64,000 nucleotides of DNA from Kitasatospora acidiphila (GTDB lineage: Bacteria > Actinomycetota > Actinomycetes > Streptomycetales > Streptomycetaceae): contig NZ_VIGB01000003.1 of assembly GCF_006636205.1 (NCBI RefSeq), positions 1,860,001 to 1,924,000 on the forward strand, given 5' to 3'. Shown piece by piece: positions 53,960 to 61,517 of the stretch. The notes under the pieces were generated by a model that saw only the letters and a program-made list of their open reading frames with translations, did no database searches and was not told where the DNA came from. A program made the position numbers and the translations under genes. The stretch's first letter is position 1. Every line of letters starts with the position of its first letter.

Positions 53960-55177
53960 TCAGTCCACCCAGAGCGCCGCCCCACGGGCCGCCACCCGGG
54001 CGGCGATCCGGTCGAGCGCCTCGCCCTGCGGCAGCGGGTCGAGCCGGCGGCCGTCCCGCAGCCGCAGCGCCAGCAGGCCGTCCGCCGCCTCCCGGGCACC
54101 GATCACCGCCTGGTACGGCACCAGCCGGGCCTCGCGGATCCGGGCCCCGAGGCTGCCCTGCTCCGGAGCGGCCAGCTCGACCCGCAGGCCCGCCTCCAGG
54201 CAGCGCGCCCGCAGCGCCTCGGCCTGCGGCAGCTCGTCCTCGCTCACCGGCAGCAGCGCCACCTGCACCGGCGCCAGCCAGGCCGGGAACGCCCCGCCGT
54301 GCTGCTCGATCAGGTGCGCCACCGCACGCTCCACGCTGCCGATGATCGCCCGGTGCACCATCACCGGCCGGTGTTTGGCGCCGTCGGCCCCGATGTAGTG
54401 CAGGTCGAACCGCTCCGGCTGGTGGAAGTCGACCTGCACGGTGGACAGGGTCGCCTCCCGGCCGAGCGAGTCGCGGATCTGCACGTCGATCTTCGGACCG
54501 TAGAAGGCGGCCTCGCCCTCCTCCGCCTGGTACTCGATCCCCTCGCTCTCCAGCACCTCGGTCAGCAGCGCCACCGAGCGCTCCCAAAGCTCGGGTGCCG
54601 CAACATACTTGCCGCCGGCGCCGGGCAGCGACAGCCGGTAGCGGGCCGCCTCGATGCCCAGCGCCTGGTACGCCCGCCGGATCAGCCGCAGCGCGCCGCG
54701 GGCCTCGTCGGCCACCTGCTCCAGGGTGCAGAAGATGTGGCCGTCGTTCAGCTGGATCGCCCGCACCCGGGTCAACCCGCCCAGCACGCCGGAGAGTTCA
54801 GAGCGGTACATGGGCCCGAGCTCGGCCATCCGCAGCGGCAGCTCGCGGTAACTGTGCGACCGGGAGCGGTAGATGACGGCGTGGTGCGGACACAGGCTCG
54901 GTCGCAGCACGACCTCCTCCTCGCCCAGCTGCATGGGCGGGAACATGTCCTCGCTGTAGTGCGACCAGTGGCCGGAGATCTCATACAGCTCCCGCTTGCC
55001 CAACACCGGTGAGTAGACGTGCTGGTAGCCGGCCCGCCGCTCCTCGCCGCGGATGTACTCCTCCAACTCGTGCCGCACCACGGCGCCGTCCGGCAGCCAG
55101 TACGGCAGCCCCGCACCCACCAGCGGGTCACTCCCGAACAGGCCCAGTTCCCGCCCGAGCTTCTTGTGGTCGAACAT
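53960..55177 (-). CDS. Threonyl-tRNA synthetase, short form without editing domain
   Basis: A 405-residue class II synthetase with only the catalytic and anticodon-binding domains of ThrRS; the N-terminal TGS and editing domains (about 240 residues) are absent. Motif 2 is YRSELSGVLGGLTRVRAIQLND-like, with metal ligands HHAVIY and ILRPSLCPHH region, and motif 3 lies in VHRAIIGSVERAVAHLIE. The anticodon domain starts WLAPVQVALLPVSE. A leader peptide with three Thr codons and a hairpin precede the gene. It may be an auxiliary, stress-induced or inhibitor-resistant ThrRS; a full-length thrS should exist elsewhere. Confidence 0.85.
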   Translation of the reverse strand: MFDHKKLGRELGLFGSDPLVGAGLPYWLPDGAVVRHELEEYIRGEERRAGYQHVYSPVLGKRELYEISGHWSHYSEDMFPPMQLGEEEVVLRPSLCPHHAVIYRSRSHSYRELPLRMAELGPMYRSELSGVLGGLTRVRAIQLNDGHIFCTLEQVADEARGALRLIRRAYQALGIEAARYRLSLPGAGGKYVAAPELWERSVALLTEVLESEGIEYQAEEGEAAFYGPKIDVQIRDSLGREATLSTVQVDFHQPERFDLHYIGADGAKHRPVMVHRAIIGSVERAVAHLIEQHGGAFPAWLAPVQVALLPVSEDELPQAEALRARCLEAGLRVELAAPEQGSLGARIREARLVPYQAVIGAREAADGLLALRLRDGRRLDPLPQGEALDRIAARVAARGAALWVD

Positions 55178-55241
55178 CGTGTTCTCGCCTCGCCCTCTCG
55201 AATTCCCCCGAGGGGCGGGCACCCGGCCGAACGCGCAAACG

Positions 55242-55275
55242 CAGCAGCCCCGGGGCACTCGCCCCGGGGCTGCTG
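55242..55275 (-). terminator. Attenuator-type hairpin before the ThrRS gene
   Basis: CAGCAGCCCCGGGGC at 55242-55256 pairs perfectly with GCCCCGGGGCTGCTG at 55261-55275 (15-bp stem, 4-nt loop). On the minus strand it follows the leader peptide stop by 15 nt, is followed by CGTTTGCG, and ends 64 bp before the ThrRS start. Confidence 0.8.
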
Positions 55276-55290
55276 TCAGTCAAGCATCAA

Positions 55291-55344
55291 TCAGCGCGCC
55301 GGGACCTCCACCGGCGTCGTCGTCACTGCGGCACGCTGCATCAT
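55291..55344 (-). CDS. Thr-rich leader peptide of the ThrRS gene
   Basis: A 17-codon ORF reading MMQRAAVTTTPVEVPAR, with three consecutive ACG threonine codons at positions 8-10. It ends with TGA 15 nt before a perfect 15-bp hairpin and about 110 nt before the ThrRS ATG, all on the minus strand. This is the arrangement of a ribosome-mediated transcription attenuator: when Thr-tRNA is scarce the ribosome would stall on the ACG run and let the synthetase gene be transcribed. The antiterminator pairing was not worked out. The initiation site has only a weak GGA upstream. Confidence 0.65.
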   Translation of the reverse strand: MMQRAAVTTTPVEVPAR

Positions 55345-55384
55345 GTGATCCACGGTAGCAGAGAAGACGGTGGGCAGGAGCGTT

Positions 55385-56392
55385 CTACCGGTCGGGCGCA
55401 CGGGCCCCCCGGTCGATGTGCGTCAGCACCGGGTTCAGCTTCCCCGTGAAGTACTTGTTGAGCCTGCGCTGGTTGCTGCCCTTCACCGCCGACCTGTCGA
55501 AGTGGGCGAGGTGGGGCTCCCATCCCTCGCTGAAATAGACCATGGCTTTGAAGAAGAACGCCTGCGAGGTCTTGGGATTCGCCGGGGCCGGCAACTCCGG
55601 CAGGACCGGGGGCTGCCAGAAATCACCGTACTTACGCTTCAGTTCGAACAGCACGCCCTCGGCCTCGGCGATGCTCGAAGCCTTGAAGCGCAGGTAGTCG
55701 TCCACGTCCGTGACCAGGATGACCAACCGGGACGGCTCCCGGCGCCGCATGACCTCGACGTACTCCCAGACCGTGCCCGGGCCCGGGCCGGCTCCGAGGA
55801 TGATGAGGCGGGCGTTGTCCATCAACTCCCGGACGGTGTCCTTCCAGTCATCGAGGGGGAGGTAGGTCCGCTGCGCTCCGGAGCCGCCGGGCAGTTCTTC
55901 ACCAGGCCTGCCGACCGCGACCAGTGGTCCGTACTTCCGGAACGTCCTTCCGAGCCGCTCCTCGTAGGTGCGACCCGATCGGGCGATCGCCTGAACGGGG
56001 TTGGCGAAGGCGTTGCTGTTCGATGCCGCGGGGGCGATGCCGGAGGAGATCAGGTCCTGGGTGAACGGTCGCAGGTAGAGCACGTAGGAGCCGGGTAGCA
56101 GACCTGCCACGGACGGGAGGGTGCGTGCCAGGAGAACCCGAGCGCGCCTACCCACGGACAGGCTGCCGACGAGGAGCACGGAGCCCACGATCATGATGCC
56201 GGCGTACATGAGCACCGCAACGAAGAAGGGCGGCCCGTCGTAGCCCGGTGCGTTCACCGCGCTCGCCAGCGACCTCCCCCGGAAGGCGCTGATGAGAACG
56301 GCTGCACCGCCCACCAGTCGCATGACCCAGCTCGTGCAGCGCATCGCCCAGCCGCGGCCCCTGCGCTGCACCGGGAAGGTGACATCGCCCAT
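55385..56392 (-). CDS. Membrane-anchored protein with a TIR/SLOG-like cytosolic domain
   Basis: A 335-residue protein. Two N-terminal hydrophobic segments (CTSWVMRLVGGAAVLISAF and VAVLMYAGIMIVGSVLLVGS) precede a cytosolic domain. That domain reads YVLYLRPFTQDL, then TYEERLGRTFRKYGPLVAVG, RPGEELPGGSGAQRTYLPLD, DNARLIILGAGPGPGTVWEY and LVILVTDVD. The alternating strands with GPLVAVGRPGE and LGAGPG resemble nucleotide-binding TIR- or SLOG-like folds that I remember in streptomycete membrane proteins of unknown function. ATG 56392. A nucleotide-processing or signalling role is a guess. Confidence 0.6.
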   Translation of the reverse strand: MGDVTFPVQRRGRGWAMRCTSWVMRLVGGAAVLISAFRGRSLASAVNAPGYDGPPFFVAVLMYAGIMIVGSVLLVGSLSVGRRARVLLARTLPSVAGLLPGSYVLYLRPFTQDLISSGIAPAASNSNAFANPVQAIARSGRTYEERLGRTFRKYGPLVAVGRPGEELPGGSGAQRTYLPLDDWKDTVRELMDNARLIILGAGPGPGTVWEYVEVMRRREPSRLVILVTDVDDYLRFKASSIAEAEGVLFELKRKYGDFWQPPVLPELPAPANPKTSQAFFFKAMVYFSEGWEPHLAHFDRSAVKGSNQRRLNKYFTGKLNPVLTHIDRGARAPDR

Positions 56393-56488
56393 CCGACAGC
56401 TTCCCCCCGCTTCCGAGCGATCCCTGCCTCCGTTCCACTGTGCCAGAAGATCCGGCGCGCTGTCAGACGTCTCCCGGAAGAGGTGCGC

Positions 56489-57610
56489 TCAGTACCGCAG
56501 GACGGCCGCGATGGACTGACGGTCCGTCAGGGTCTCGTCCGGCACGAAGGTCACCGTGCCGCCGGCTTGGAGGGTGCGCTCGACGATCTCGTCGACGACG
56601 TCCTCGCGGATCTCGCCGGTGCCGGTGGGCTGGGCGTCGGCGAGGGCCGGGGCCAGGTGGCCGTCGGTGACCTCGACGGTCTCCTGGTAGTGCTCCTCCA
56701 CCACGAGCTCGGCCACCCGGCCCTCGGTGACGGCGACCCAGATCTCGTCCAGCCCGGCGGCCAGCGTCTTGCGGCTCGCCGCCTGGTCGAGGCGGGCCAG
56801 CGCCGCCTCCCGCTCGGCGCGCACCTGCTCGGCGCGCACCAGGGCCAGGGCCGGCGCCAGCGCGGTCGCCGGGCCGGCGCCCAGCCCGCCCTTCTCCAGC
56901 CGGGCGACGATCACCTCGCGGTGCGAAGTGATCGACTCGAAGAGGCTCACCGCCTCCGGCACGCCCACCAGGTAGCACGGGCGCGGCGCTTCCTTGAGCA
57001 GCGCGTCCAGGGCGGCATCCACCTCGCGGTAGAAGATCTTGGTGTCCTCGTGGCTGTACACGCTCGGCGTGTCGCCGATCTGCTCCTCGCGTTGCGGGTC
57101 GAACTTCTCGGGGTTGGCCGGCCGCTGCGGGAACCCGCCGGCTGTCGACTCCGCCAGGTCAGGACCGGCACCGCTCCACAGACGCACCTGCTCCGCCCCC
57201 AGCGTGAGCACCCAGTAGGGCGCGTAGACGGCGCGGGCCGCCACCAGGTTGCGGGTGAGGAAGGTGTCCGAGACCACCACCCGGACCGGGACGGTGCGCG
57301 GCAGCTTCCACATCTGGTGCTCGCCGGGCGCCGCGAACAGCAGCAACCCGTCCTGCGCGGCGTGCCGCAGGTCCACCTCGCCGGCCGCCTTGTCCAACTG
57401 GTCCAGCACGTCCAGCCGGTCCGCGCGGCCGAGCGTGTCGTCCGCCTCGATCCGGCGGCGCGCCTCGGCCAGCAGGTTCTTCAGCTGCAGCGTGTCCTGC
57501 TCGGTCCCGGTGGCCTGCCGATGGGTGGGCATCGCCACGGTGACCGCCGGCCGGGGGCGGGGCGCGGCCAGCGCGGCCAGGATCGCGGGGGTGAGGTCGG
57601 TGACGTCCAC
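56489..57610 (-). CDS. baeRF-type release-factor-like protein
   Basis: A 373-residue protein of the bacterial archaeo-eukaryotic release factor family (baeRF3-like). It begins VDVTDLTPAILAALAA, with VAMPTHRQATGTEQDTLQLKNLLAEARRRI, then DGLLLFAAPGEHQMWKLPRTV, YWVLTLGAEQVRLWSG and PCYLVGVPEAVSLFESIT, and ends VTFVPDETLTDRQSIAAVLRY. Members are thought to act on stalled ribosomes or as ribosome-associated hydrolases. GTG 57610 matches the family start; the longer frame to 57718 runs into a 32-bp repeat. It lies just outside the graspetide cassette. Confidence 0.75.
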   Translation of the reverse strand: MDVTDLTPAILAALAAPRPRPAVTVAMPTHRQATGTEQDTLQLKNLLAEARRRIEADDTLGRADRLDVLDQLDKAAGEVDLRHAAQDGLLLFAAPGEHQMWKLPRTVPVRVVVSDTFLTRNLVAARAVYAPYWVLTLGAEQVRLWSGAGPDLAESTAGGFPQRPANPEKFDPQREEQIGDTPSVYSHEDTKIFYREVDAALDALLKEAPRPCYLVGVPEAVSLFESITSHREVIVARLEKGGLGAGPATALAPALALVRAEQVRAEREAALARLDQAASRKTLAAGLDEIWVAVTEGRVAELVVEEHYQETVEVTDGHLAPALADAQPTGTGEIREDVVDEIVERTLQAGGTVTFVPDETLTDRQSIAAVLRY

Positions 57611-57678
57611 GGGCGGCCTTCCGATTCGGGATGCGGGACGGGTACGTATCCCACCCTCCCCGCGCCGGTCCGCTCCCG

Positions 57679-57710
57679 CATCCGGAGCGTGCGCGGGGAG
57701 TGCCGGAGGG
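57679..57710. repeat. Left copy of the 32-bp direct repeat
   Basis: The block CATCCGGAGCGTGCGCGGGG followed by AGTGCCGGAGGG is identical to 61229-61260, and 4 of the next 5 bases also match. It lies 50 bp from the stop of the last cassette gene. The ends TCCGG and CCGGA are inverted. Confidence 0.9.
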
Positions 57711-57760
57711 AGTGGCATCCGGTCGGCCGGGACCCCTGCTTTCGGGTTCCGCCCAGCCTC

Positions 57761-58051
57761 CTATCGGGGCTTCCGGTGGCGGCCGGCAGGCTTGCGCGGT
57801 TGCGGTGCTGGCATGGGAATCATCCCGTCACCCTTGATCCCGTGAAGGATGCGCTGGGCGGTGGGGTAGTCGTCGGCGACGGTGTGGGGCACCCACTCGA
57901 CCCCGTCCCAGCAGAGGATCAGCCGGGGCTCTGTCGGACGGACGTGGGTGGCCGCCAGCCCGTCCAGCATGACCGCTTTCAGCTCGCCGACCGGCCGCCG
58001 CATCGCGTCCCGCCGCGCTGCCCACTGTTCCAGCGGCTCGTCTTCGTCCAC
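57761..58051 (-). CDS. Small DUF6087-like protein of the graspetide cassette
   Basis: A 96-residue protein starting at GTG 58051 with GAGGAG upstream. It reads MDEDEPLEQWAARRDAMRRP, then RLILCWDGVEWVPHTVADDYPTAQ, and a basic tail ending RKPAGRHRKPR. DEPLxxWAARRDxxRRPVG and the WDG-W strand match my memory of DUF6087, which often lies beside ATP-grasp RiPP genes. It begins 37 bp after the methyltransferase stop, so it is the last gene of the operon. Function unknown; a regulatory or partner role is possible. Confidence 0.65.
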   Translation of the reverse strand: MDEDEPLEQWAARRDAMRRPVGELKAVMLDGLAATHVRPTEPRLILCWDGVEWVPHTVADDYPTAQRILHGIKGDGMIPMPAPQPRKPAGRHRKPR

Positions 58052-58088
58052 CGGGTGCTCCTCTCCTCGGGGTGGCCAGCGTAATGGC

Positions 58089-58866
58089 TCAGGGGCCGAG
58101 CGGTGGCGGAAGCTGGGGTCGGGCAAGCATGAAGGAGATCTGCCCGCCAAGGAACCGGCCGATGGCGGTGCCGTCCTCGCGCACGGTGAGCCGGGCCAGC
58201 TCGGAGGAGTACAACCAGCCGCACAGGGTGGCCAGGATGATTCCGCCGGGCCGGGTCTGCGATCCACTCGGGCGGGATCTCCAGCACGCCGCATGTCATG
58301 GTGATGCGGTCGTAGGGCGCGCCGTCCTTGTGCCCGAGCAAGCCGTTACCCACCACCAGGTTCGGCCCGTGCCCGCAGACCCCGAGGGCGTTCCGCGCCC
58401 GCAGGCTCACTTCCTGGTCCACTTCGACAGAGGTCACCAAGTCATCGCCGAGCCGGTGGCATAGGAGGGCGGTGGAGTATCCGGTGCCTGTTCCGATTTC
58501 CAATACCCGCTGACCGTCCACGACTTGGAGGTCCTCGTGCATTCGGACGACCAGGCTCGGCATGGTGCTGGAGGAAGTCGGGGCGCGTAGGATCTCCCCC
58601 CGGTAATCGCCCGGCACGATGGTGCCGGCGATTTGCGTCACCAGCGACTCGTCGGCGTAGCAGCGCTCCAACCAGCCATCGGTTCCCGGCATCACCGGCC
58701 GCCAAGCGGTCGGCACCGAGTCCCGAACCGGCTCGAAGAAACCACCCCTCAGGAACTCTTGACGCGGTACCGCCTCAACTGCCCGCCGCCACGGCTCAGT
58801 ACGCAGGTACCCGCCTGCGGCGAGATCGCCGGCGAGCCTCGTGCGCAGCTCGACGTCACTGGTCAT
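58089..58866 (-). pseudogene. PIMT-like methyltransferase of the graspetide system (TgmC-like), frameshifted
   Basis: About 258 residues when one extra C is removed. The protein is a protein-L-isoaspartate O-methyltransferase homologue: YADESLVTQIAGTIVPGDYR, then SSTMPSLVVRMHEDLQV, SAM motif I VLEIGTGTGYSTALLCHRLG and [20 protein letters not shown]. After EIPPEWIAD the frame must shift by one base near 58247 to read [20 protein letters not shown] and [19 protein letters not shown]. In graspetide clusters such enzymes methylate an Asp so that it closes to an aspartimide. ATG 58866 overlaps the ATP-grasp stop (ATGA). It is shorter than the TgmC enzymes I remember, so the C-terminal part is missing too. 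Confidence 0.75.
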
Positions 58867-59813
58867 CCCGTCTTCCTCTCCAGCAGATCCGCCATCGCCG
58901 CGACCATCGGCAGGCCGGTCTCCGGTTCCATCCAGGCCCATTGTCCGGACGGGTTGCACTCCAGGAACCACCATTGCCCACGCCGGTCGATCGCGAAGTC
59001 GAAAGCGCCGAACACCAACCCGAAGCGGTTCAGGTAGGCACGCGACTGCTTCTCCAGACCAACCGGCGGCAGCACCACCGAGTACCTCAGGCGACCGTAG
59101 TCGGTGCGCCAGTCCAACAGGTCGGAGTCGATGCGGACGTGGAACACCCGGTTGCCGATGACGGTCACCCGTACATCGGCGGCCTTGTCGATGCGCTGCT
59201 GGAACAGGTGGGCGGTGCCGACCACGGAATCGTCGATCTCGTCGGCCGCCACGTCCAGGACCTCGACTGTGCAGGACACGCCGTCGATGCGGTAGAGCGG
59301 GGTGGAGAGCGGCTTATAGATCACCGGCCCGTGGCGCTTGGTGAAGGCCCGTGCGGCGCCGGGGTCGGAGGTGATCAGGGTCGGGGGAAGCTGGAAGCCG
59401 CAGGCGGCGGCGACAGCCAGGCCGGAGGGCTTGAACTCGGCGTCGCCGATCCGGTGGGGGTGGTTGACGTACAGGCAGCCCGGCAGGGATGCCACGACCC
59501 CGCCGAGGCCGTACCGGGCTTGGGTGATGGCGAAGCGGGCGTTCTGCTCGTCCAGGTGCGGGAAGGTGAAGCCGGAGGGCCGCCGGTAGTACAGGGATCG
59601 CACATTGGCGAGGTCAGCCGTGCGGGTCGGGGTGCTCAGCGTGCCCTTGATGCCGTGAGGCGTGATGGTGGCCGCGAACGACAAGGTGGCCGGGAAGTCC
59701 CCGGAGTCGAACCGCACGACCGGGACGCCCCGGCCGTGCAGTTCGTCGATCACCAGGTCGGTCGTGGGGTCATCCAGGTTGGTGACGACCAGAACCGGAC
59801 CTGGGTTGGTCAC
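58863..59813 (-). CDS. ATP-grasp RiPP maturase (TgmB-like, graspetide ligase)
   Basis: A 316-residue ATP-grasp ligase that forms ester or amide side-chain crosslinks in a precursor peptide. The N-terminal domain (VLVVTNLDDPTTDLVIDELHG, VVRFDSGDFP) is typical of TgmB/MvdD-like enzymes. The ATP-binding Lys is in GPVIYKPLSTPLY, the conserved LFQQRIDKAADVRVTVIG follows, and the metal and ATP site ends with FDFAIDRRGQWWFLECNPSG and QWAWMEPETGLPM. The GTG start at 59813 overlaps the TGA of the precursor gene (GTGA). It is followed by the methyltransferase (ATGA overlap). Target peptide: the adjacent 41-residue gene. Confidence 0.88.
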   Translation of the reverse strand: MTNPGPVLVVTNLDDPTTDLVIDELHGRGVPVVRFDSGDFPATLSFAATITPHGIKGTLSTPTRTADLANVRSLYYRRPSGFTFPHLDEQNARFAITQARYGLGGVVASLPGCLYVNHPHRIGDAEFKPSGLAVAAACGFQLPPTLITSDPGAARAFTKRHGPVIYKPLSTPLYRIDGVSCTVEVLDVAADEIDDSVVGTAHLFQQRIDKAADVRVTVIGNRVFHVRIDSDLLDWRTDYGRLRYSVVLPPVGLEKQSRAYLNRFGLVFGAFDFAIDRRGQWWFLECNPSGQWAWMEPETGLPMVAAMADLLERKTG

Positions 59814-59935
59814 TGGTCGCTGTCGTTCCCGGTGTCCTGGTCGCCGCCGCCGGAGCCGCCGGGCCCGGAGCCGTCAGACGGATTGCCGGTGTTGGTGGCC
59901 GGGTTGGTGCCGGTGCTGGTGCCATGGCCAGGCAC
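59810..59935 (-). CDS. Graspetide precursor candidate, 41 residues, leader missing
   Basis: A 41-residue peptide starting at GTG 59935 with AGGGG 6 nt upstream. It begins MPGHGTSTGTNPATNTG and ends GGDQDTGNDSDQ. Thr 6, 8, 10, 14 and 16 could donate hydroxyls and Asp 21, 32, 34, 38 and 40 could accept. Asp21-Gly22 is an aspartimide-prone pair. The text resembles the core end of TgmA-type precursors (remembered KHGT start and DxD-rich end), which normally carry a leader of some 40-60 residues. Here the frame has no further start before the stop at 60041-60043, so the leader is absent or encoded elsewhere. Stop overlaps the maturase start (GTGA). Confidence 0.75.
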   Translation of the reverse strand: MPGHGTSTGTNPATNTGNPSDGSGPGGSGGGDQDTGNDSDQ

Positions 59936-59955
59936 TTTGTGCCCCTGGCATGGAG

Positions 59956-61176
59956 TCAGGCAGCCACCCCGGTTGCGGTCGCCAGCTTCCGGGCTTGAGC
60001 CCTGGTGGACGCTGGTCCGGCCAGCAGGCCGCGGACCATCTCATGGGTCTCGCGGTTCCATCGCGCGGTCTCGGGCGCGGTCTTCACAGCGGCACTCAAC
60101 AGGCTGGCGACCTGGTCGTGTTCGCTGCGGAGGGCGTGAGCCCGGGCAACCTCGATCAGGTGCCGGGCTCGGCACGGACGGGCGGGCACCGCCTCGGGGG
60201 AGACGCGGTCGGCCCACCGCAGAGCCGTGCCGGCTTGCCTCAGCTCCACGGCAACTGTCACACCGTGCAACGGAATCACCCGGGCAGACCCGGAGGTGGG
60301 CGAGTGCCAGTACTCTGCGGGCAAGGTTCGCGCGGTAGCTTCGGCTCGATCGAACCATCCCCACGCGCTCCCGGCCTCACCAGCGGCAGCGTGCGTGATC
60401 GCAGCATGGAAGGCCATGTCCGCCCATGCCCGCGCCAAAGCCGCCGAATCGCCCTTGACCGGGCCCAGCAATCGGAGCGCTTCCTCAGTGAGCGTCTGGG
60501 CACTGTCCCACTGACCGGATTTGCGGAACGCCTCGACGAGGAACCAGCAGGCTTGACCCACGGCTGCCAGATCGCCGGAGGCGCGGGCAGTGGCAAGAGA
60601 GCGTTCAGCGACCCGCCAGACCAAGTTGCCGTCTCCCTGGTAGGCCGCGAACATCTGTGTGAGGTTCAACGCGCTGGCATACATGGCCTCAGCACGGCGC
60701 CGATCCGAGCACTCCGGGTGGGACGCGGCCGTTGATGCCGCCATCACAAGGCTCGGCAGCAGCTCGGCCAGAGCCGTTCGGTGGTTGCCGGACGCATCCC
60801 GGGCTCGCCAAGCAGCGGACAGCTGAGCCGAGATGTGACCCGAATCGGGAACTGGCCCTGCTACCAGCCCGAGTGGCGCGGTGTCGACCGCCCGCCGGAC
60901 CACGGACAGCGCCGGGTGCTCCGTCCCGGAGAACAGGGCGCGAGGCAGTGACACATCCCCGGTCAGCTGCGACAGATCGTCAATTCCCAAGTGCTCAGCA
61001 AGCTTGATCAGGAGGGGCAGCCGGGGCGGGAGGAGACGGCCGTTCTCAACAGCCTTCAGCCAGCTCTCCGACCGCCCCACCAGCCCTGCGAGCGCCGCAC
61101 GGGACTTGCCGGCACGTTCACGAAACAGCTTGATGCGCATCCCTACGGGTAGCGCCGGATCAAGAGCCATCGCCAT
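59956..61176 (-). CDS. XRE family regulator with TPR region, head of the graspetide operon
   Basis: A 406-residue regulator. The HTH is [20 protein letters not shown], then [20 protein letters not shown]. After it is a long helical TPR-like region (for example [20 protein letters not shown] and [20 protein letters not shown]) likely to bind a signal peptide or protein. It ends 20 nt before the precursor gene and shares its direction, so it is the first gene of the operon and probably regulates it. The TPR region could sense the mature peptide, which is inference. Confidence 0.82.
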   Translation of the reverse strand: MAMALDPALPVGMRIKLFRERAGKSRAALAGLVGRSESWLKAVENGRLLPPRLPLLIKLAEHLGIDDLSQLTGDVSLPRALFSGTEHPALSVVRRAVDTAPLGLVAGPVPDSGHISAQLSAAWRARDASGNHRTALAELLPSLVMAASTAASHPECSDRRRAEAMYASALNLTQMFAAYQGDGNLVWRVAERSLATARASGDLAAVGQACWFLVEAFRKSGQWDSAQTLTEEALRLLGPVKGDSAALARAWADMAFHAAITHAAAGEAGSAWGWFDRAEATARTLPAEYWHSPTSGSARVIPLHGVTVAVELRQAGTALRWADRVSPEAVPARPCRARHLIEVARAHALRSEHDQVASLLSAAVKTAPETARWNRETHEMVRGLLAGPASTRAQARKLATATGVAA

Positions 61177-61228
61177 GGAAACAGCGTAGAGCCAATCTGC
61201 GGTGTCCCAAGCGGTGTCGGTCCCCGCC

Positions 61229-61260
61229 CATCCGGAGCGTGCGCGGGGAGTGCCGGAGGG
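61229..61260. repeat. Right copy of the 32-bp direct repeat
   Basis: Identical to 57679-57710 and in the same orientation, 52 bp upstream of the regulator start. The pair encloses the five-gene graspetide cassette and nothing else. The 61177-61517 interval contains no gene otherwise. Confidence 0.9.
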
Positions 61261-61517
61261 GGTGGTGGGGGGCGGTCGTCGGGCGGGGCTGTCGTGGCCG
61301 GTGGGCCTACCGGGTGAAACGGGGCCGGCGCTGGATGGGGAGGAACGCTGGCACTCCCTTCTTGTCGGACTGGTGTCAACTTCGCGAGGGTTCGGAGTTG
61401 GAGCTATCGGATCCGCCGGGCCGATCCCGTAGCCTGACCCGCGTCATCGGACACACACGCTCCGTGCCCGACCGAGCAGTCCGCACGGAGCATCCCCCTT
61501 CTCTGCCAGGAGCCGAC

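Noticed and set aside
57679-57710. Similarity of the 32-bp repeat to the type I-E CRISPR repeat (GCGTGCGCGGGGAG part)
   Set aside because: Only two copies 3.5 kb apart, no spacers and no cas genes, so it is not a CRISPR array.
59880-59951. ATG at 59951 as start of the graspetide precursor
   Set aside because: It is in another frame, giving a His/Gln-rich peptide without Thr/Asp pattern; the GTG at 59935 has a better ribosome site and the right frame for the GTGA overlap.
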